Assembly (NCBI GenBank): GCA_050290245.1
Contig: JBNKHH010000024.1
Coordinates: 1 to 64,000, forward strand
Origin: JBNKHH01 sp050290245
Lineage (GTDB): Bacteria; Pseudomonadota; Alphaproteobacteria; Rhodobacterales; Rhodobacteraceae
Length of the DNA stretch: 64,000 nt
Direction: 5' to 3'
In this document: positions 43,139-52,745 of the stretch, piece after piece
Layout: the number at the start of each line of letters is the position of its first letter
Position numbering within the stretch: the stretch's first letter is position 1
The notes under the pieces: generated by a model
Told to the model about the DNA's origin: nothing
Databases searched by the model: none
What the model saw: the letters and a program-made list of their open reading frames with translations, nothing else
Position numbers and translations under genes: made by a program

Positions 43139-45267
43139 GCCTTTGCCTTTCTTTTCATGTGTGCAGAATCTTGGCCGCCGCAATCGACGGAGGGCGTCAG
43201 TTCGAATGCAACGACCGAATTCTCAGAGACGGATACCTTGCCCTCCGGAGGCACCACTGCAGGCTGGCCCGAGGTATCAAACACACGTTTCCAGCGATGT
43301 CCGGGCAGAGCCTCCGGCAGGACCGCCTTGGCTGTTCCGCCGGCGTTGAACATCAGGTAGATGGCGCCAAGCCGCGGTTCATAGGCAGGCGTGCCCCGCG
43401 CCATACGCATTTCCACGCCGAGGAACTTGAGGTCGTGCTTTTTCCAGTCCTCTTCGGTCATCGGATCGCCATCGGCGCGACGCCAGAAAACGTCGGGTTT
43501 TCCGTCGACTGCGCGGGTTCTTGAATGCAGGAACCGTTTCTGGCGCAGGATGGGAGAGGCCTTGCGGAAAGCGATGACCTGGCGGCAAAAGGCGAGGAAT
43601 TCGGGGTCGGCTTCGTCCCAGTTGACCCATCCGATTTCATTGTCCTGGCAGTAGGCGTTGTTGTTGCCTGACTGGGAGTTGCCGAGTTCGTCGCCAGCGA
43701 GGATCATCGGGGTGCCCTGGCTGACCATCAGTGTCGCGAGCATGTTGCGCCGTCTCTGGGCGCGGCAGGCGAGGACGGAAGGGTCCTCGGTTGGCCCTTC
43801 GTGGCCGCAATTGTCGGAACAGTTGTGATCGTGGCCGTCGCGGTTGCCTTCGCCGTTGGCCTCGTTGCGTTTGTGCGTATAGCTGACAGTGTCCATGAGC
43901 GTGAAGCCGTCATGGGCCGTGATGAAGTTGATCGAGGAGGTCGCCGGACGGCCGTCGTGGTCAAAACCAAGCGCCGAGCCGGTCACGTGGCTCGCAAGCT
44001 TGCGGGTTATGCCCGTGTCTCCGCGCCAGAACCGACGCACGTTGTCCCGGTACTTGTCGTTCCATTCCGTGAAGGGCGACGGGAAGGCGCCGAGTTGATA
44101 GCCGCCCGGTCCGACGTCCCAGGGTTCCGCGATCATCTTGACGCGGTTCAGCAGGGGGTCCTGGCGGATCGCGCGGCAGAACGGGCCGTCACGGTCAAAG
44201 CCGCCGGCCGTGCGGGCGAGGGCGGCCGCGAGGTCGAAGCGGAAGCCGTCAACGTGCATGACCTCGACCCAGTAGCGCAGCGAGTCCATCACCATGCGCA
44301 AGACGAATGGATGGTCGAGATCGAGCGAGTTGCCGCAGCCGGTATCGTCAACATAGAACCGGCGGTCGTGGGCGAGCCGGTAGTAGTTGGCGTTGTCGAA
44401 TCCTCGGAAGCTGAGCGTCGGGCCCATCTGGTCGCCTTCAGCGGTGTGGTTGTAGACCACGTCCAGGATGACCTCGATCCCTGCGGAATGGAAGCGGGCG
44501 ACCATCTGCTGGAATTCCGAGATGTCTGAACTGCTGAGGTAGCGGGGTTCCGGGGCGAAGAAGCCGTAGGTCATATAGCCCCAGTAGTTCTTCAGGCCCT
44601 TTTCGACGAGGAAGCGGTCGTCGGCGAAGGCCTGGACCGGCAGGAGTTCGACGGCCGTCACGCCGAGGCTTGTCAGGTGCTCGAGCATCTGATCGGAGGC
44701 CATGCCGAGGAAACGGCCCGCATGGGGCAAATCCGAACGTCCGGCTGTCATGCCCTTGACGTGGGCTTCATAGATGATGGTGTCGGCCCAGGGCGTGTCG
44801 AGACGCATCAACTCGTTCTGGCCCCATGTAAAGGCCGGGTCGACGACGACCGAGCGGGGCATGTAGGGGGCGCTGTCGCGGGTGTCAAAGCTGAGATCCG
44901 CGTCGGGGTGGCCGACCTGGTAGCCGTAAAGCGCGTCGTTCCATTCAAGCTGGCCGGTCAGTCGCTTGGCGTAGGGGTCTGTCAGGAGCTTATAGGGATT
45001 GAAGCGGTGGCCTTCTAAGGGGGCGTAGGGGCCATGGACACGGTAACCGTATTGCTGGCCCGGACGCAGGCCAGAGATATAGCCGTGCCAGACGTGACCT
45101 TCACGCTCGGCCAGGTCGACGAGATAGATTTCCTTGCCCTGTTCGTCGCAGAGACAAAGGGTCACGCGCGTCGCGTGCTGGGAGAACACTGCGAAATTCA
45201 CGCCTTCGCCGTCGAAGGTGGCGCCCAGGGGAAACGGGCGGCCTGCAGTGAGCTGGTAAGGAGACAT
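43135..45267 (-). CDS. glgX: Glycogen debranching enzyme
   Basis: A 710-residue GH13 isoamylase-type enzyme. An N-terminal CBM48-like domain (PFPLGATFDGEGVNFAVFS) precedes the barrel with VDGFRFDLAAALAR, KMIAEPWDVGPGGY and FITAHDGFTLMD, which carry the catalytic Asp, Glu and Asp. It removes short branches from glycogen. Its ATG shares one base with the glgA stop (TGATG arrangement). Confidence 0.94.
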   Translation of the reverse strand: MSPYQLTAGRPFPLGATFDGEGVNFAVFSQHATRVTLCLCDEQGKEIYLVDLAEREGHVWHGYISGLRPGQQYGYRVHGPYAPLEGHRFNPYKLLTDPYAKRLTGQLEWNDALYGYQVGHPDADLSFDTRDSAPYMPRSVVVDPAFTWGQNELMRLDTPWADTIIYEAHVKGMTAGRSDLPHAGRFLGMASDQMLEHLTSLGVTAVELLPVQAFADDRFLVEKGLKNYWGYMTYGFFAPEPRYLSSSDISEFQQMVARFHSAGIEVILDVVYNHTAEGDQMGPTLSFRGFDNANYYRLAHDRRFYVDDTGCGNSLDLDHPFVLRMVMDSLRYWVEVMHVDGFRFDLAAALARTAGGFDRDGPFCRAIRQDPLLNRVKMIAEPWDVGPGGYQLGAFPSPFTEWNDKYRDNVRRFWRGDTGITRKLASHVTGSALGFDHDGRPATSSINFITAHDGFTLMDTVSYTHKRNEANGEGNRDGHDHNCSDNCGHEGPTEDPSVLACRAQRRRNMLATLMVSQGTPMILAGDELGNSQSGNNNAYCQDNEIGWVNWDEADPEFLAFCRQVIAFRKASPILRQKRFLHSRTRAVDGKPDVFWRRADGDPMTEEDWKKHDLKFLGVEMRMARGTPAYEPRLGAIYLMFNAGGTAKAVLPEALPGHRWKRVFDTSGQPAVVPPEGKVSVSENSVVAFELTPSVDCGGQDSAHMKRKAKA

Positions 45268-46688
45268 CAGGCAGACTCGATCAGGTTACTGTACAATGCG
45301 GCGTAGGCCGCCGAAGACCAGTCCCAACCGACCGGGTGGGCCATGGCGTTTCGCTGCACCTTTGACCACATTTTCTGGTCGTCAAAAAGATCGCACAGGC
45401 GCGTTAATGCATTCGAAAGCGCCTCGGCAGTAGTCGGATGGAACTGAATGCCGGTTGCAACCTGCCGCGCCATGGTAGCCGGAGTCACCGGGATCACCGT
45501 GTCGGCGAGGCCTCCGGTCAGCGCGACCACGGGCAGGGTGCCATAGCGCAGGCCATAGAGTTGGGTCAGGCCGCAGGGTTCAAACCGCGAAGGGACAAGG
45601 ATCGCGTCGCCGCCGGCCATCATACGATGGGAAAGTTTCTCATCATAGCCGATGTGGACAGCAACGTTGGGGTGGTTAATGGCGGCGAAGGCTTTTTCCA
45701 GGGTGGGATCGCCCGTGCCCAGCACGACCAGCTGGCCATCGCGTCCCAGAAGCGTCGGCAGAGCCTGGAGCAGCAGGTCGAGTCCCTTTTGCTCGCTCAG
45801 GCGGGAGACAACGACGCAGAGCGGGCCGGAAGACTCCGGCAGTCCGAATTCCTTGCGCAGCCGGGTCTTGTTGGCCGATTTGCCGCGCGGGGTTTTGTAG
45901 CGCTGGATATGGGCGTCGACCTCGGGCGACCAGGTGCTGAGGTCGATGCCGTTCAGGATGCCGCTGAGATCGTCCTTTCGCTCGCGCAGAACCCCGTCGA
46001 GGCCCATGCCGAATTCCGGTGTCATAAGCTCTTCGGCATACGTCGGGGAGACGGTTGTCAGGCGGTCGGCTGACACCAGTCCGGCCTTGAAGGTCGAGAT
46101 CTGGCCCCAGTACTCGGCGACCTTTGAGGTGAGGTCACGCTTGGCGATGCCAAGGGATTTTGCAAGCCCCAGCGGGGCGATGCCCTGAAAGGCGACGTTG
46201 TGGATGGTCAGGATGGTGGGGACCGCCACCTTGTCACGTTTCAGGTAGTAGGGGACAAGGCCTGCCTGCCAGTCGTGGCAATGGACAAGGTCGGGGCGCC
46301 AGTCGCCAAGCTCGCCCTTCGAAATTTCGGCCGCCGCGCGGCAGAGGGCCGCAAAGCGTTCGGGGTTGTCGGGCCAGTCCTTCCCGTCCGGGCCGCCGTA
46401 AAGGCCACCCGCACGGTCAAAGAGGTGGGGGGCGTCGACCACCATGAGGCTTAGGCCGCCGGTTGTGCCGGTCAGCAGCCGCGCCGTCCCGCCGAAACAT
46501 TTGGTCATCTGGCCCGCGACCTCGAAGCCCTTGGCTGCGGCAAGTACGGCCGGATAACCGGGCAGAAGCACCCGCATCTCGATGCCTTCGGAAGCCAGCG
46601 CCCCGGGCAGGGCGCCCACGACATCTGCGAGGCCGCCGGTTTTCACCAGCGGCGCACATTCCGAAGCAACCGAGAGGACCTTTGTCAT
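45267..46688 (-). CDS. glgA: Glycogen synthase
   Basis: A 473-residue GT5 glycogen synthase using ADP-glucose. It has the KTGG ADP-glucose motif near residue 15 (PLVKTGGLADV), and the C-terminal region with VVSRLSEQKGLDLLL and PSRFEPCGLTQLYGLRYG. The ATG overlaps the glgC stop by 4 bases. Confidence 0.94.
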   Translation of the reverse strand: MTKVLSVASECAPLVKTGGLADVVGALPGALASEGIEMRVLLPGYPAVLAAAKGFEVAGQMTKCFGGTARLLTGTTGGLSLMVVDAPHLFDRAGGLYGGPDGKDWPDNPERFAALCRAAAEISKGELGDWRPDLVHCHDWQAGLVPYYLKRDKVAVPTILTIHNVAFQGIAPLGLAKSLGIAKRDLTSKVAEYWGQISTFKAGLVSADRLTTVSPTYAEELMTPEFGMGLDGVLRERKDDLSGILNGIDLSTWSPEVDAHIQRYKTPRGKSANKTRLRKEFGLPESSGPLCVVVSRLSEQKGLDLLLQALPTLLGRDGQLVVLGTGDPTLEKAFAAINHPNVAVHIGYDEKLSHRMMAGGDAILVPSRFEPCGLTQLYGLRYGTLPVVALTGGLADTVIPVTPATMARQVATGIQFHPTTAEALSNALTRLCDLFDDQKMWSKVQRNAMAHPVGWDWSSAAYAALYSNLIESA

Positions 46689-47944
46689 TGCGCCGCCAGC
46701 CAGGAGTCGATCATCTTCTTGGTAATCAGCGTCGTGCCCTTTTCCGTCACGCGGAAATGCTTGGCGTCCTCTAGCGGATCCTCTCCGACGACAAGGCCGG
46801 TGGGGATCTCGACCCCCCGGTCCACGATGCATTTCCGGAGGCGTGCGGAACGGTTGACGACCACGTGTGGCAGGACCACCGAGTGGTCAAGGACCGCGTA
46901 GGAATTGGTGTGAACCTGGGTGAACAGCAGCGAGTTCCGGACCTCGGTCCCGGAGATTATGCAGCCGCCGGAAACCATCGACGAGATGGCCACGCCACGC
47001 CGGTCCATTTCGTCGTGGATGAACTTTGCCGGGGGCGCGGCCTCGGCGTAGGTCCATATCGGCCAGTCCTGGTCCCAGAGGTCCAGGTCCGGCGTGAAGT
47101 TGGTCAGGTCGATGTTCGCCTCCCAGAAGGCGTCCAGCGTGCCAACATCGCGCCAATAGCTGGGCGCGCCGTCCTTGCGGACGCAACTGTCGTCGAAGCG
47201 ATGCGCTACAGCCTTGCCGTTCTTGACGATCGCGGGGATCAGGTCATTGCCGAAGTCGTGGCTTGAGTTGGTGTCCTCGGCGTCGGCCAGCAAAAGGTCG
47301 CGCAGGAAGGCCCAGCGGAACACGTAAATGCCCATCGAGGCGAGCGCTTTGTCAGGGTTCTCCGGCGTGGCGGGGGGATCGGTGGGTTTTTCCAGGAACG
47401 ACGTGATGCGGCTGTCGGCATCGACCGCCATGACACCGAAGGCGCTGGCCTCTTTGCGGTCGACAGTCAGGCAGCCGATGGTGACGTCGGCTTTGGCCTC
47501 GACGTGCTGGCGCAGCATCAGTTCGTAGTCCATCTTGTAGATATGGTCGCCGGCAAGGATCACGATAAAGTCGACGCCATAGCTGTCCACGATGTCGATG
47601 TTCTGGGTGACCGCGTCCGCCGTACCGCGATACCACATGCTTTCGTCCATGCGCTGCGAGGCGGGGAGGATATCGAGGAACTCGTTGCGTTCGGCACGGA
47701 AAAAGTTCCAGCCGCGCTGACAATGGCGGATCAACGAGTGGGCCTTGTACTGTGTTGCGACGGCAATGCGGCGAATGCCGGAATTCAGGGCGTTTGAAAG
47801 GGCATAGTCGATAATCCGCGTCTTGCCGCCGAAATAGACGGCGGGTTTCACGCGGGTGTCGGTCAGTTCCTTCAGGCGCGAGCCGCGCCCGCCTGCCAGA
47901 ACAAAGGCCATCGACCTTTGTCCCAGTCTTTTGGTATCTGTCAT
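46685..47944 (-). CDS. glgC: Glucose-1-phosphate adenylyltransferase
   Basis: A 419-residue ADP-glucose pyrophosphorylase. It has FVLAGGRGSRLKELTDTRVK at the nucleotide-binding site, ILAGDHIYKMDY in the sugar-phosphate site, and a C-terminal beta-helix. It makes ADP-glucose for GlgA and is the regulated step of glycogen synthesis. It begins 12 bases after glgB. Confidence 0.94.
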   Translation of the reverse strand: MTDTKRLGQRSMAFVLAGGRGSRLKELTDTRVKPAVYFGGKTRIIDYALSNALNSGIRRIAVATQYKAHSLIRHCQRGWNFFRAERNEFLDILPASQRMDESMWYRGTADAVTQNIDIVDSYGVDFIVILAGDHIYKMDYELMLRQHVEAKADVTIGCLTVDRKEASAFGVMAVDADSRITSFLEKPTDPPATPENPDKALASMGIYVFRWAFLRDLLLADAEDTNSSHDFGNDLIPAIVKNGKAVAHRFDDSCVRKDGAPSYWRDVGTLDAFWEANIDLTNFTPDLDLWDQDWPIWTYAEAAPPAKFIHDEMDRRGVAISSMVSGGCIISGTEVRNSLLFTQVHTNSYAVLDHSVVLPHVVVNRSARLRKCIVDRGVEIPTGLVVGEDPLEDAKHFRVTEKGTTLITKKMIDSWLAAQ

Positions 47945-47956
47945 TTCTTGTCCTCC

Positions 47957-50161
47957 CTAATTCCGGTGACGGAACATCAGCGTCGCCAGGGGCGGTGCCG
48001 TGATTTCAATCGACTGTTCCAATCCATCCCTGGCGTCGTTCTGAGTAACAACGCCCCCAAAGTTCCCGCGGTTTCCGCCGCCGTATGCGTCGGAGTCCGT
48101 GTTCAATATCTCGTCCCACTGTCCAGCCAGAGGCACGCCAATGCGCCAGCGTCGCTCGACGGGGGTAAAGTTGCACACAACCACGACCGGGGAGTCGGTG
48201 TCGCCACCGTAGCGGACGAAGGCCGACAACGAATGTTCGGGGTCGTTGGCGATCCAGCGGAAACCCGAAGGATCGCAGTCTTTGACGTGAAGCGCGGGCG
48301 TGTCGCGGTAAAGGTGGTTCAGATCGCGGACCAGCGACTGAACGCCCCGGTTCCTGTCCCCGTGAACCGCATCCCAGTCGAGCGAGACGTCGTGGTTCCA
48401 TTCGGACCCTTGCGCGAATTCGCAGCCCATGAAGAGGAGTTTCTTGCCGGGATGCGCCCACATGAAGCCGTAATAGGCACGAAGATTGGCGAATTTCTCC
48501 CAATCGTCGCCGGGCATCTTTTCGATCATCGAGCCCTTGCCATGTACGACCTCGTCATGGCTGATCGGCAGGATGAAGTTTTCCGAGAACGAGTAGTCGA
48601 TCGGAAAGGTCATCAGGTGGTGGTCATACTTGCGATGGATCGGGTCTTTTTCGATGTAGCGCAGAGTGTCGTTCATCCAGCCCATATTCCACTTGAACCC
48701 AAAGCCAAGTCCACCCGCGTGGACCGGAGCAGACACGCCTGGGAAAGCCGTGGACTCTTCGGCGACCGTCATGATCCCATCGACCTCGCCATAGCAGACG
48801 GCGTTCATCTCCTGGAGGAAGCCGATGGCCTCGTAGTTCTCGCGCCCGCCGTCCTTGTTCGGAACCCACTCGCCGTCCTTGCGCGAATAGTCGCGGTAGA
48901 GCATCGAGGCGACAGCGTCCACGCGCAGGCCGTCGACATGGTATTCCTGGAACCAGTACAGCGCGTTCGAGGTCAGGTAGTTCCTGACCTCGGTGCGGCC
49001 ATAATTGTAGATCAGCGTGTTCCAGTCCTGGTGGAAGCCTTCGCGCGGGTCGGCGTGTTCGTAAAGGTGGGTTCCGTCGAACTGGGCCAGGCCATGGGCA
49101 TCCGAGGGGAAGTGGCCAGGAACCCAGTCGAGGATCACGCCGAGACCGGCCTTGTGGGCGGCTTCAACAAGGTCGCGGAATTCGTGCGGCGGGCCGAAGC
49201 GGATCGTCGGGGCGAACATGCCAAGCGGCTGGTAGCCCCAGGAGCCGTCGAAGGGGAATTCGCTGATCGGCAGGAATTCCAGATGAGTGAAGCCCATCCA
49301 CTGGGCGTATTCGACCAGGTCCTTGGCAAGTTCAACGTAGCTGAGACGACGACCGTCTTCGGTGCGGCGCCAGGAGCCGAGGTGCACCTCGTAGACCGAG
49401 ATCGGCCTGTCACGGTTCTGAACCTGCCCGCGTGTCTCCATCCATGCGTCGTCGTCCCAGCCGTAACCGGTGATGTCGCGCACGACACTGGAGGTTTCCG
49501 GCGGGTGCTGAGCTCCAAAACCAACCGGGTCCGCCTTCATGAACGGAGCGCCATGGGGCGGAGCGATTTCATACTTGTAGGTCGCGCCTTCACCGATGCC
49601 GGGGATGAAGAGTTCCCAGACCCCGGTGTGGCCAACCCGGCGCATGGGACGGGTGCGGCCGTCCCAGAAGTTGAAATCGCCCACAACCGAGACACGGCGG
49701 GCATTCGGCGCCCAGACCGCGAAATGAGTGCCGCTTACGCCGTCGATTTCGCTGACGTGTGCGCCGAGGGCCTTCCAAAGTTGACGATGTGTGCCTTCGC
49801 CGATCAAGTATTGGTCGACCTCTTGCAGGACCGGCCCGAAGCGATAGGGGTCGTCAAAGGTCCAGGTGGTGCCGTCGTCGGCGGTGGCGGTCAGTTGATA
49901 GACGGATTGGGTGCCGGGAACCTTGGCCGCAAAGAGCGCGCCCTCGATCCTGTCGAGGTGCACAGATTTCTTGGGAAAGGCGGCGGTGACGCTTTCTGCG
50001 CCAGGCACAAGGGCGACGCACCACGTGGCGCGACCGGTCTTGTGCCGGCCGAGAACGTCGAAGGGCCGGTCGTGGTGTGCACCAAGAAGCGCGTCCACAT
50101 CCGCCTGGTCCATGTGCGGCGGCAGGGTCGGTGCGATCGGGGTAGCGGCAGATTTGCTCAT
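47957..50161 (-). CDS. glgB: Glycogen branching enzyme
   Basis: A 734-residue GH13 branching enzyme. The N-terminal half includes CBM48 (THFAVWAPNARRVSVVGDFN). The catalytic barrel contains VDGLRVDAVASMLYRD, MTVAEESTAFPGV and LPISHDEVVHGKGSM with the active Asp, Glu and Asp. It forms alpha-1,6 branches. The ATG overlaps the alpha-glucosidase stop by 4 bases. Confidence 0.95.
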   Translation of the reverse strand: MSKSAATPIAPTLPPHMDQADVDALLGAHHDRPFDVLGRHKTGRATWCVALVPGAESVTAAFPKKSVHLDRIEGALFAAKVPGTQSVYQLTATADDGTTWTFDDPYRFGPVLQEVDQYLIGEGTHRQLWKALGAHVSEIDGVSGTHFAVWAPNARRVSVVGDFNFWDGRTRPMRRVGHTGVWELFIPGIGEGATYKYEIAPPHGAPFMKADPVGFGAQHPPETSSVVRDITGYGWDDDAWMETRGQVQNRDRPISVYEVHLGSWRRTEDGRRLSYVELAKDLVEYAQWMGFTHLEFLPISEFPFDGSWGYQPLGMFAPTIRFGPPHEFRDLVEAAHKAGLGVILDWVPGHFPSDAHGLAQFDGTHLYEHADPREGFHQDWNTLIYNYGRTEVRNYLTSNALYWFQEYHVDGLRVDAVASMLYRDYSRKDGEWVPNKDGGRENYEAIGFLQEMNAVCYGEVDGIMTVAEESTAFPGVSAPVHAGGLGFGFKWNMGWMNDTLRYIEKDPIHRKYDHHLMTFPIDYSFSENFILPISHDEVVHGKGSMIEKMPGDDWEKFANLRAYYGFMWAHPGKKLLFMGCEFAQGSEWNHDVSLDWDAVHGDRNRGVQSLVRDLNHLYRDTPALHVKDCDPSGFRWIANDPEHSLSAFVRYGGDTDSPVVVVCNFTPVERRWRIGVPLAGQWDEILNTDSDAYGGGNRGNFGGVVTQNDARDGLEQSIEITAPPLATLMFRHRN

Positions 50162-51750
50162 GAAGCCTTTTGCCCGATGATAAAGCCATTGCCGCCGAGG
50201 ATCGCTTTCTTGCCTTTGATCTCGCAAGACTGCTGGATCACCGGGTTGATTGCGCAGGGCAGTTCAACCGGTTCCTCAGTTGCTGACAGATTATAGATGC
50301 AGACCATCTTATCCCCTCGCGTAAAGCCTAGCACAGGATCTGGCAGATCGAGAAAAACCGTGTTTCCTTTCAAGAGGTCACTGTTGCCTCGCCGCAGCGT
50401 GAGCATTTCGCGATAAAACGCAAGGACGCTATCGTCGCCCTGTGTAGAGACCGCGCGGGCACGCTGTGGCTCCTTGACCGGCAGCCATGTTCGATTGGCC
50501 GCCGAAAAGCCGCCGTTCGGAGCGTCCTTTTCCCAGACCATCGGGGTACGGCAGCCATCACGGCCGGTTTTTTCCGGCCAGAAATTGATACCTTCGGGGT
50601 CGGTCAGTTCCTCGAATTTCAGAACGGTGTCGGTCTGGCCGAGTTCTTCGCCTTGGTAGATGCAGATCGAGCCCTCAAACGCCAGCAGGAGCGCCGCGCA
50701 TTGCTTGGCGAGCGAATCCTGGTCGACAGCGTTTTCGAGCCAGCGGCTGGCGTGGCGCGGAACGTCGTGGTTGGAAAATGCCCAGCAGGGCCAGCCGTTC
50801 GGTGCGTCCTTGAAGAAACGTTCGATGCAGCTTCGGAAATGCTTGGGCGAGAAATCCGGCCCCAGCATTTCAAAGCTATAGGCCATGTGAAGGCGTTTGC
50901 CGGACGTGTATTCGCCCATCAGTTCAATCGAGTGGTGGCTGTCGCCGACCTCTCCGACCATGGCGCGGCCGTCGTATTCGTCGAGGAGGGCGCGCAGGCG
51001 TTCGAGGAAGGCGATATTCTCGGGCCGGTTCTTGGAAAACAACGTGTACTGCATCTCGAACGGGCGCAGAGCGTCCTGCGCCCAAGGCGAGGGGTTGGCG
51101 GCATTGTCGCGCAGCATCTGGTCGTGAAAGTAGAAATTGACCGTATCCAGTCGGAACCCGTCGACGCCCCGGTCAAGCCAGAAGCGCACACAGTCGAGCA
51201 GGTAGTCCTGAACGGCGGGATTATGGAAGTTCCAGTCCGGCTGTTCCTTGAGGAAATTGTGGAAATAGTACTGCCGACGCCGTGTATCCCATTCCCAGGA
51301 CGAGCCGCCGAAGATCGCCAGCCAATTGTTCGGTGGCGTCCCGTCGGGATTGGGGTCAGCCCAGACAAACCAGTCGGCCTTGGGGTTGTCGCGGCTTTGG
51401 CGGCTTGCCTCGAAATAGGGGTGTTCGTGCGAGGCATGGCTGAGGACCTGGTCGATGATGACCTTGAGGCCGAGGCTGTGCGCCTTTTCCATCATGGCGT
51501 CAAAATCGGCCATGGAGCCGAAAATCGGGTCGATGTCACGGTAGTTCGAGACGTCGTATCCCATGTCCGCCATGGGCGAAGTGAAGACTGGGCTGAGCCA
51601 GATTGCATCGACGCCCAGAGAGGCAACGTGATCAAGGCGTTCAGTGATGCCCTTGATGTCGCCGATCCCGTCGCCGTTGGAATCCATGAACGAGCGAGGG
51701 TAGATCTGATACGTTACAGACCCGCGCCACCAATCTCGTTCTTTCTGCAT
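50158..51750 (-). CDS. Alpha-glucosidase (GH13, oligo-1,6-glucosidase type)
   Basis: A 530-residue GH13 enzyme with DGFRLDTVNFYFHD, AMVGEVGDSHHS and AFSNHDVPRHA for the three active residues. It lacks a signal peptide, so it splits imported alpha-glucosides in the cytoplasm. It is the first gene of the operon, ahead of glgB, and couples sugar breakdown with glycogen synthesis. GAGAGG precedes the ATG. Confidence 0.92.
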   Translation of the reverse strand: MQKERDWWRGSVTYQIYPRSFMDSNGDGIGDIKGITERLDHVASLGVDAIWLSPVFTSPMADMGYDVSNYRDIDPIFGSMADFDAMMEKAHSLGLKVIIDQVLSHASHEHPYFEASRQSRDNPKADWFVWADPNPDGTPPNNWLAIFGGSSWEWDTRRRQYYFHNFLKEQPDWNFHNPAVQDYLLDCVRFWLDRGVDGFRLDTVNFYFHDQMLRDNAANPSPWAQDALRPFEMQYTLFSKNRPENIAFLERLRALLDEYDGRAMVGEVGDSHHSIELMGEYTSGKRLHMAYSFEMLGPDFSPKHFRSCIERFFKDAPNGWPCWAFSNHDVPRHASRWLENAVDQDSLAKQCAALLLAFEGSICIYQGEELGQTDTVLKFEELTDPEGINFWPEKTGRDGCRTPMVWEKDAPNGGFSAANRTWLPVKEPQRARAVSTQGDDSVLAFYREMLTLRRGNSDLLKGNTVFLDLPDPVLGFTRGDKMVCIYNLSATEEPVELPCAINPVIQQSCEIKGKKAILGGNGFIIGQKAS

Positions 51751-51772
51751 GCCGTACCTCTCGTTCTCGTGA

Positions 51773-51786
51773 TGTTAGCCCTAACA
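51773..51786. promoter_or_regulatory. LacI-type operator for the glycogen operon
   Basis: TGTTAGCCCTAACA has perfect arms TGTTAG/CTAACA, close to the alphaproteobacterial LacI-type operator TGTTAGCGCTAACA. It lies 22-36 bases before the alpha-glucosidase ATG, over or next to the expected promoter. No LacI gene is present in the window. Confidence 0.65.
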
Positions 51787-51849
51787 TTCGAGCGCACTCT
51801 AGGTTGTGCAGGCCTCCTACACAATCGAAAGATTTACTATAGGGAAACT

Positions 51850-52290
51850 TTCGGAATTTGGCGCGAACTCCGCCCGGACCACCCGATTACACATGAAATC
51901 GTGGATGTCGACCTGCGCATTTTTCTGGTCGAGACCTATCGCGCATTCTTTATGGCTCCAGGCCGGTGCGGACGACATCGGGTCTCGATGGCGCAAGACC
52001 TTGGCCGAGTTCGGAACCCTCGTCGACGCAGTTTTCGGCGACCGCTGGAGCGTCAACGATTATGCTTGGGTGCTCGGGCTTTCTCGTGACCGGCTAGGTA
52101 ACATCTGCCGCCGTATTTGGGGTTTTGGCCCCGAACAGGTTGTCGACCAACGCGTTGCGCTTGAACCACGCCTGCATCGCGGGAGTTCCACTAATCCGAG
52201 ACAGAAGGCCGCCGAGCTGACGGGCCTTCGACAAGCCGGAAGTTCGATCGCCTCTTCAACCGAGAGGGTGGAGCGCGCCGCTCATGAAAG
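51850..52290 (+). pseudogene. Frameshifted AraC-family regulator remnant
   Basis: A broken copy of the regulator at 26597. In one frame RELRPDHPITHEIVD and FLVETYRAFFM match its middle; after a frameshift near 51.95 kb a second frame gives EFGTLVDAVFGDRWSVNDYA and GLSRDRLGNICRR; a second shift near 52.2 kb would restore STSRKFDRLF, matching STTAQFNRFF. There is no start or N-terminal domain. It lies next to the glycogen operon, which may have lost a regulator here. The frames have decayed, so no product is expected. Confidence 0.8.
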
Positions 52291-52328
52291 CGGCGTCAGT
52301 CTCAACAACTTGCGTTGCTCATACCTTG

Positions 52329-52745
52329 TTACCCGCGACTTGGTGTCTGGCGCCCGAGGTAGTCCTGGTCAGCGACGTGCTCCATCCATGTGACGCGTGT
52401 GCCGTTTTCGTTTTCGGCGATTGCGATATGGGTCATGGCGGTGGCGTCGGTGGCGCCGTGCCAGTGGCGCACGCCGGGTGGGAACCAGATGATGTCGCCA
52501 GGTCGGATGGTTTCGCGGGCTTCGCCCTCGATGCAGGCCCAGCCACAGCCTGCGGTGACGATCAGGGTCTGGCCAAGAGGATGTGTATGCCAGGCGGTGC
52601 GTGCACCGGGTTCGAATGTGACGGTGACGCCGCCGACGCGGGCCGGTTCTTCGGCGTTGAAGTTCAGGTCCATGCGCACCGAACCGGTGAAATGTTCGGC
52701 CGGGCCGGGTTGGGACGGTGTTGTGCCGTTGCGTGTGATTTTCAT
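52329..52745 (-). CDS. Cupin-domain protein
   Basis: A 138-residue single-domain cupin of the (R)-mandelonitrile-lyase-like kind. Metal-binding residues are visible as His53, His55 and Gln59 in WHTHPLGQT, and His94 or His96 in GVRHWHGA. It begins MKITRNGTTPSQPG, with AGGTCC upstream. The substrate is unknown. The family includes enzymes acting on aromatic or hydroxynitrile compounds and small metal proteins. Confidence 0.85.
   Translation of the reverse strand: MKITRNGTTPSQPGPAEHFTGSVRMDLNFNAEEPARVGGVTVTFEPGARTAWHTHPLGQTLIVTAGCGWACIEGEARETIRPGDIIWFPPGVRHWHGATDATAMTHIAIAENENGTRVTWMEHVADQDYLGRQTPSRG

Noticed and set aside
47918..50296. A 792-codon open frame on the strand opposite glgB
   Set aside because: It is a mirror of the conserved glgB coding strand in GC-rich DNA and has no domain of its own.
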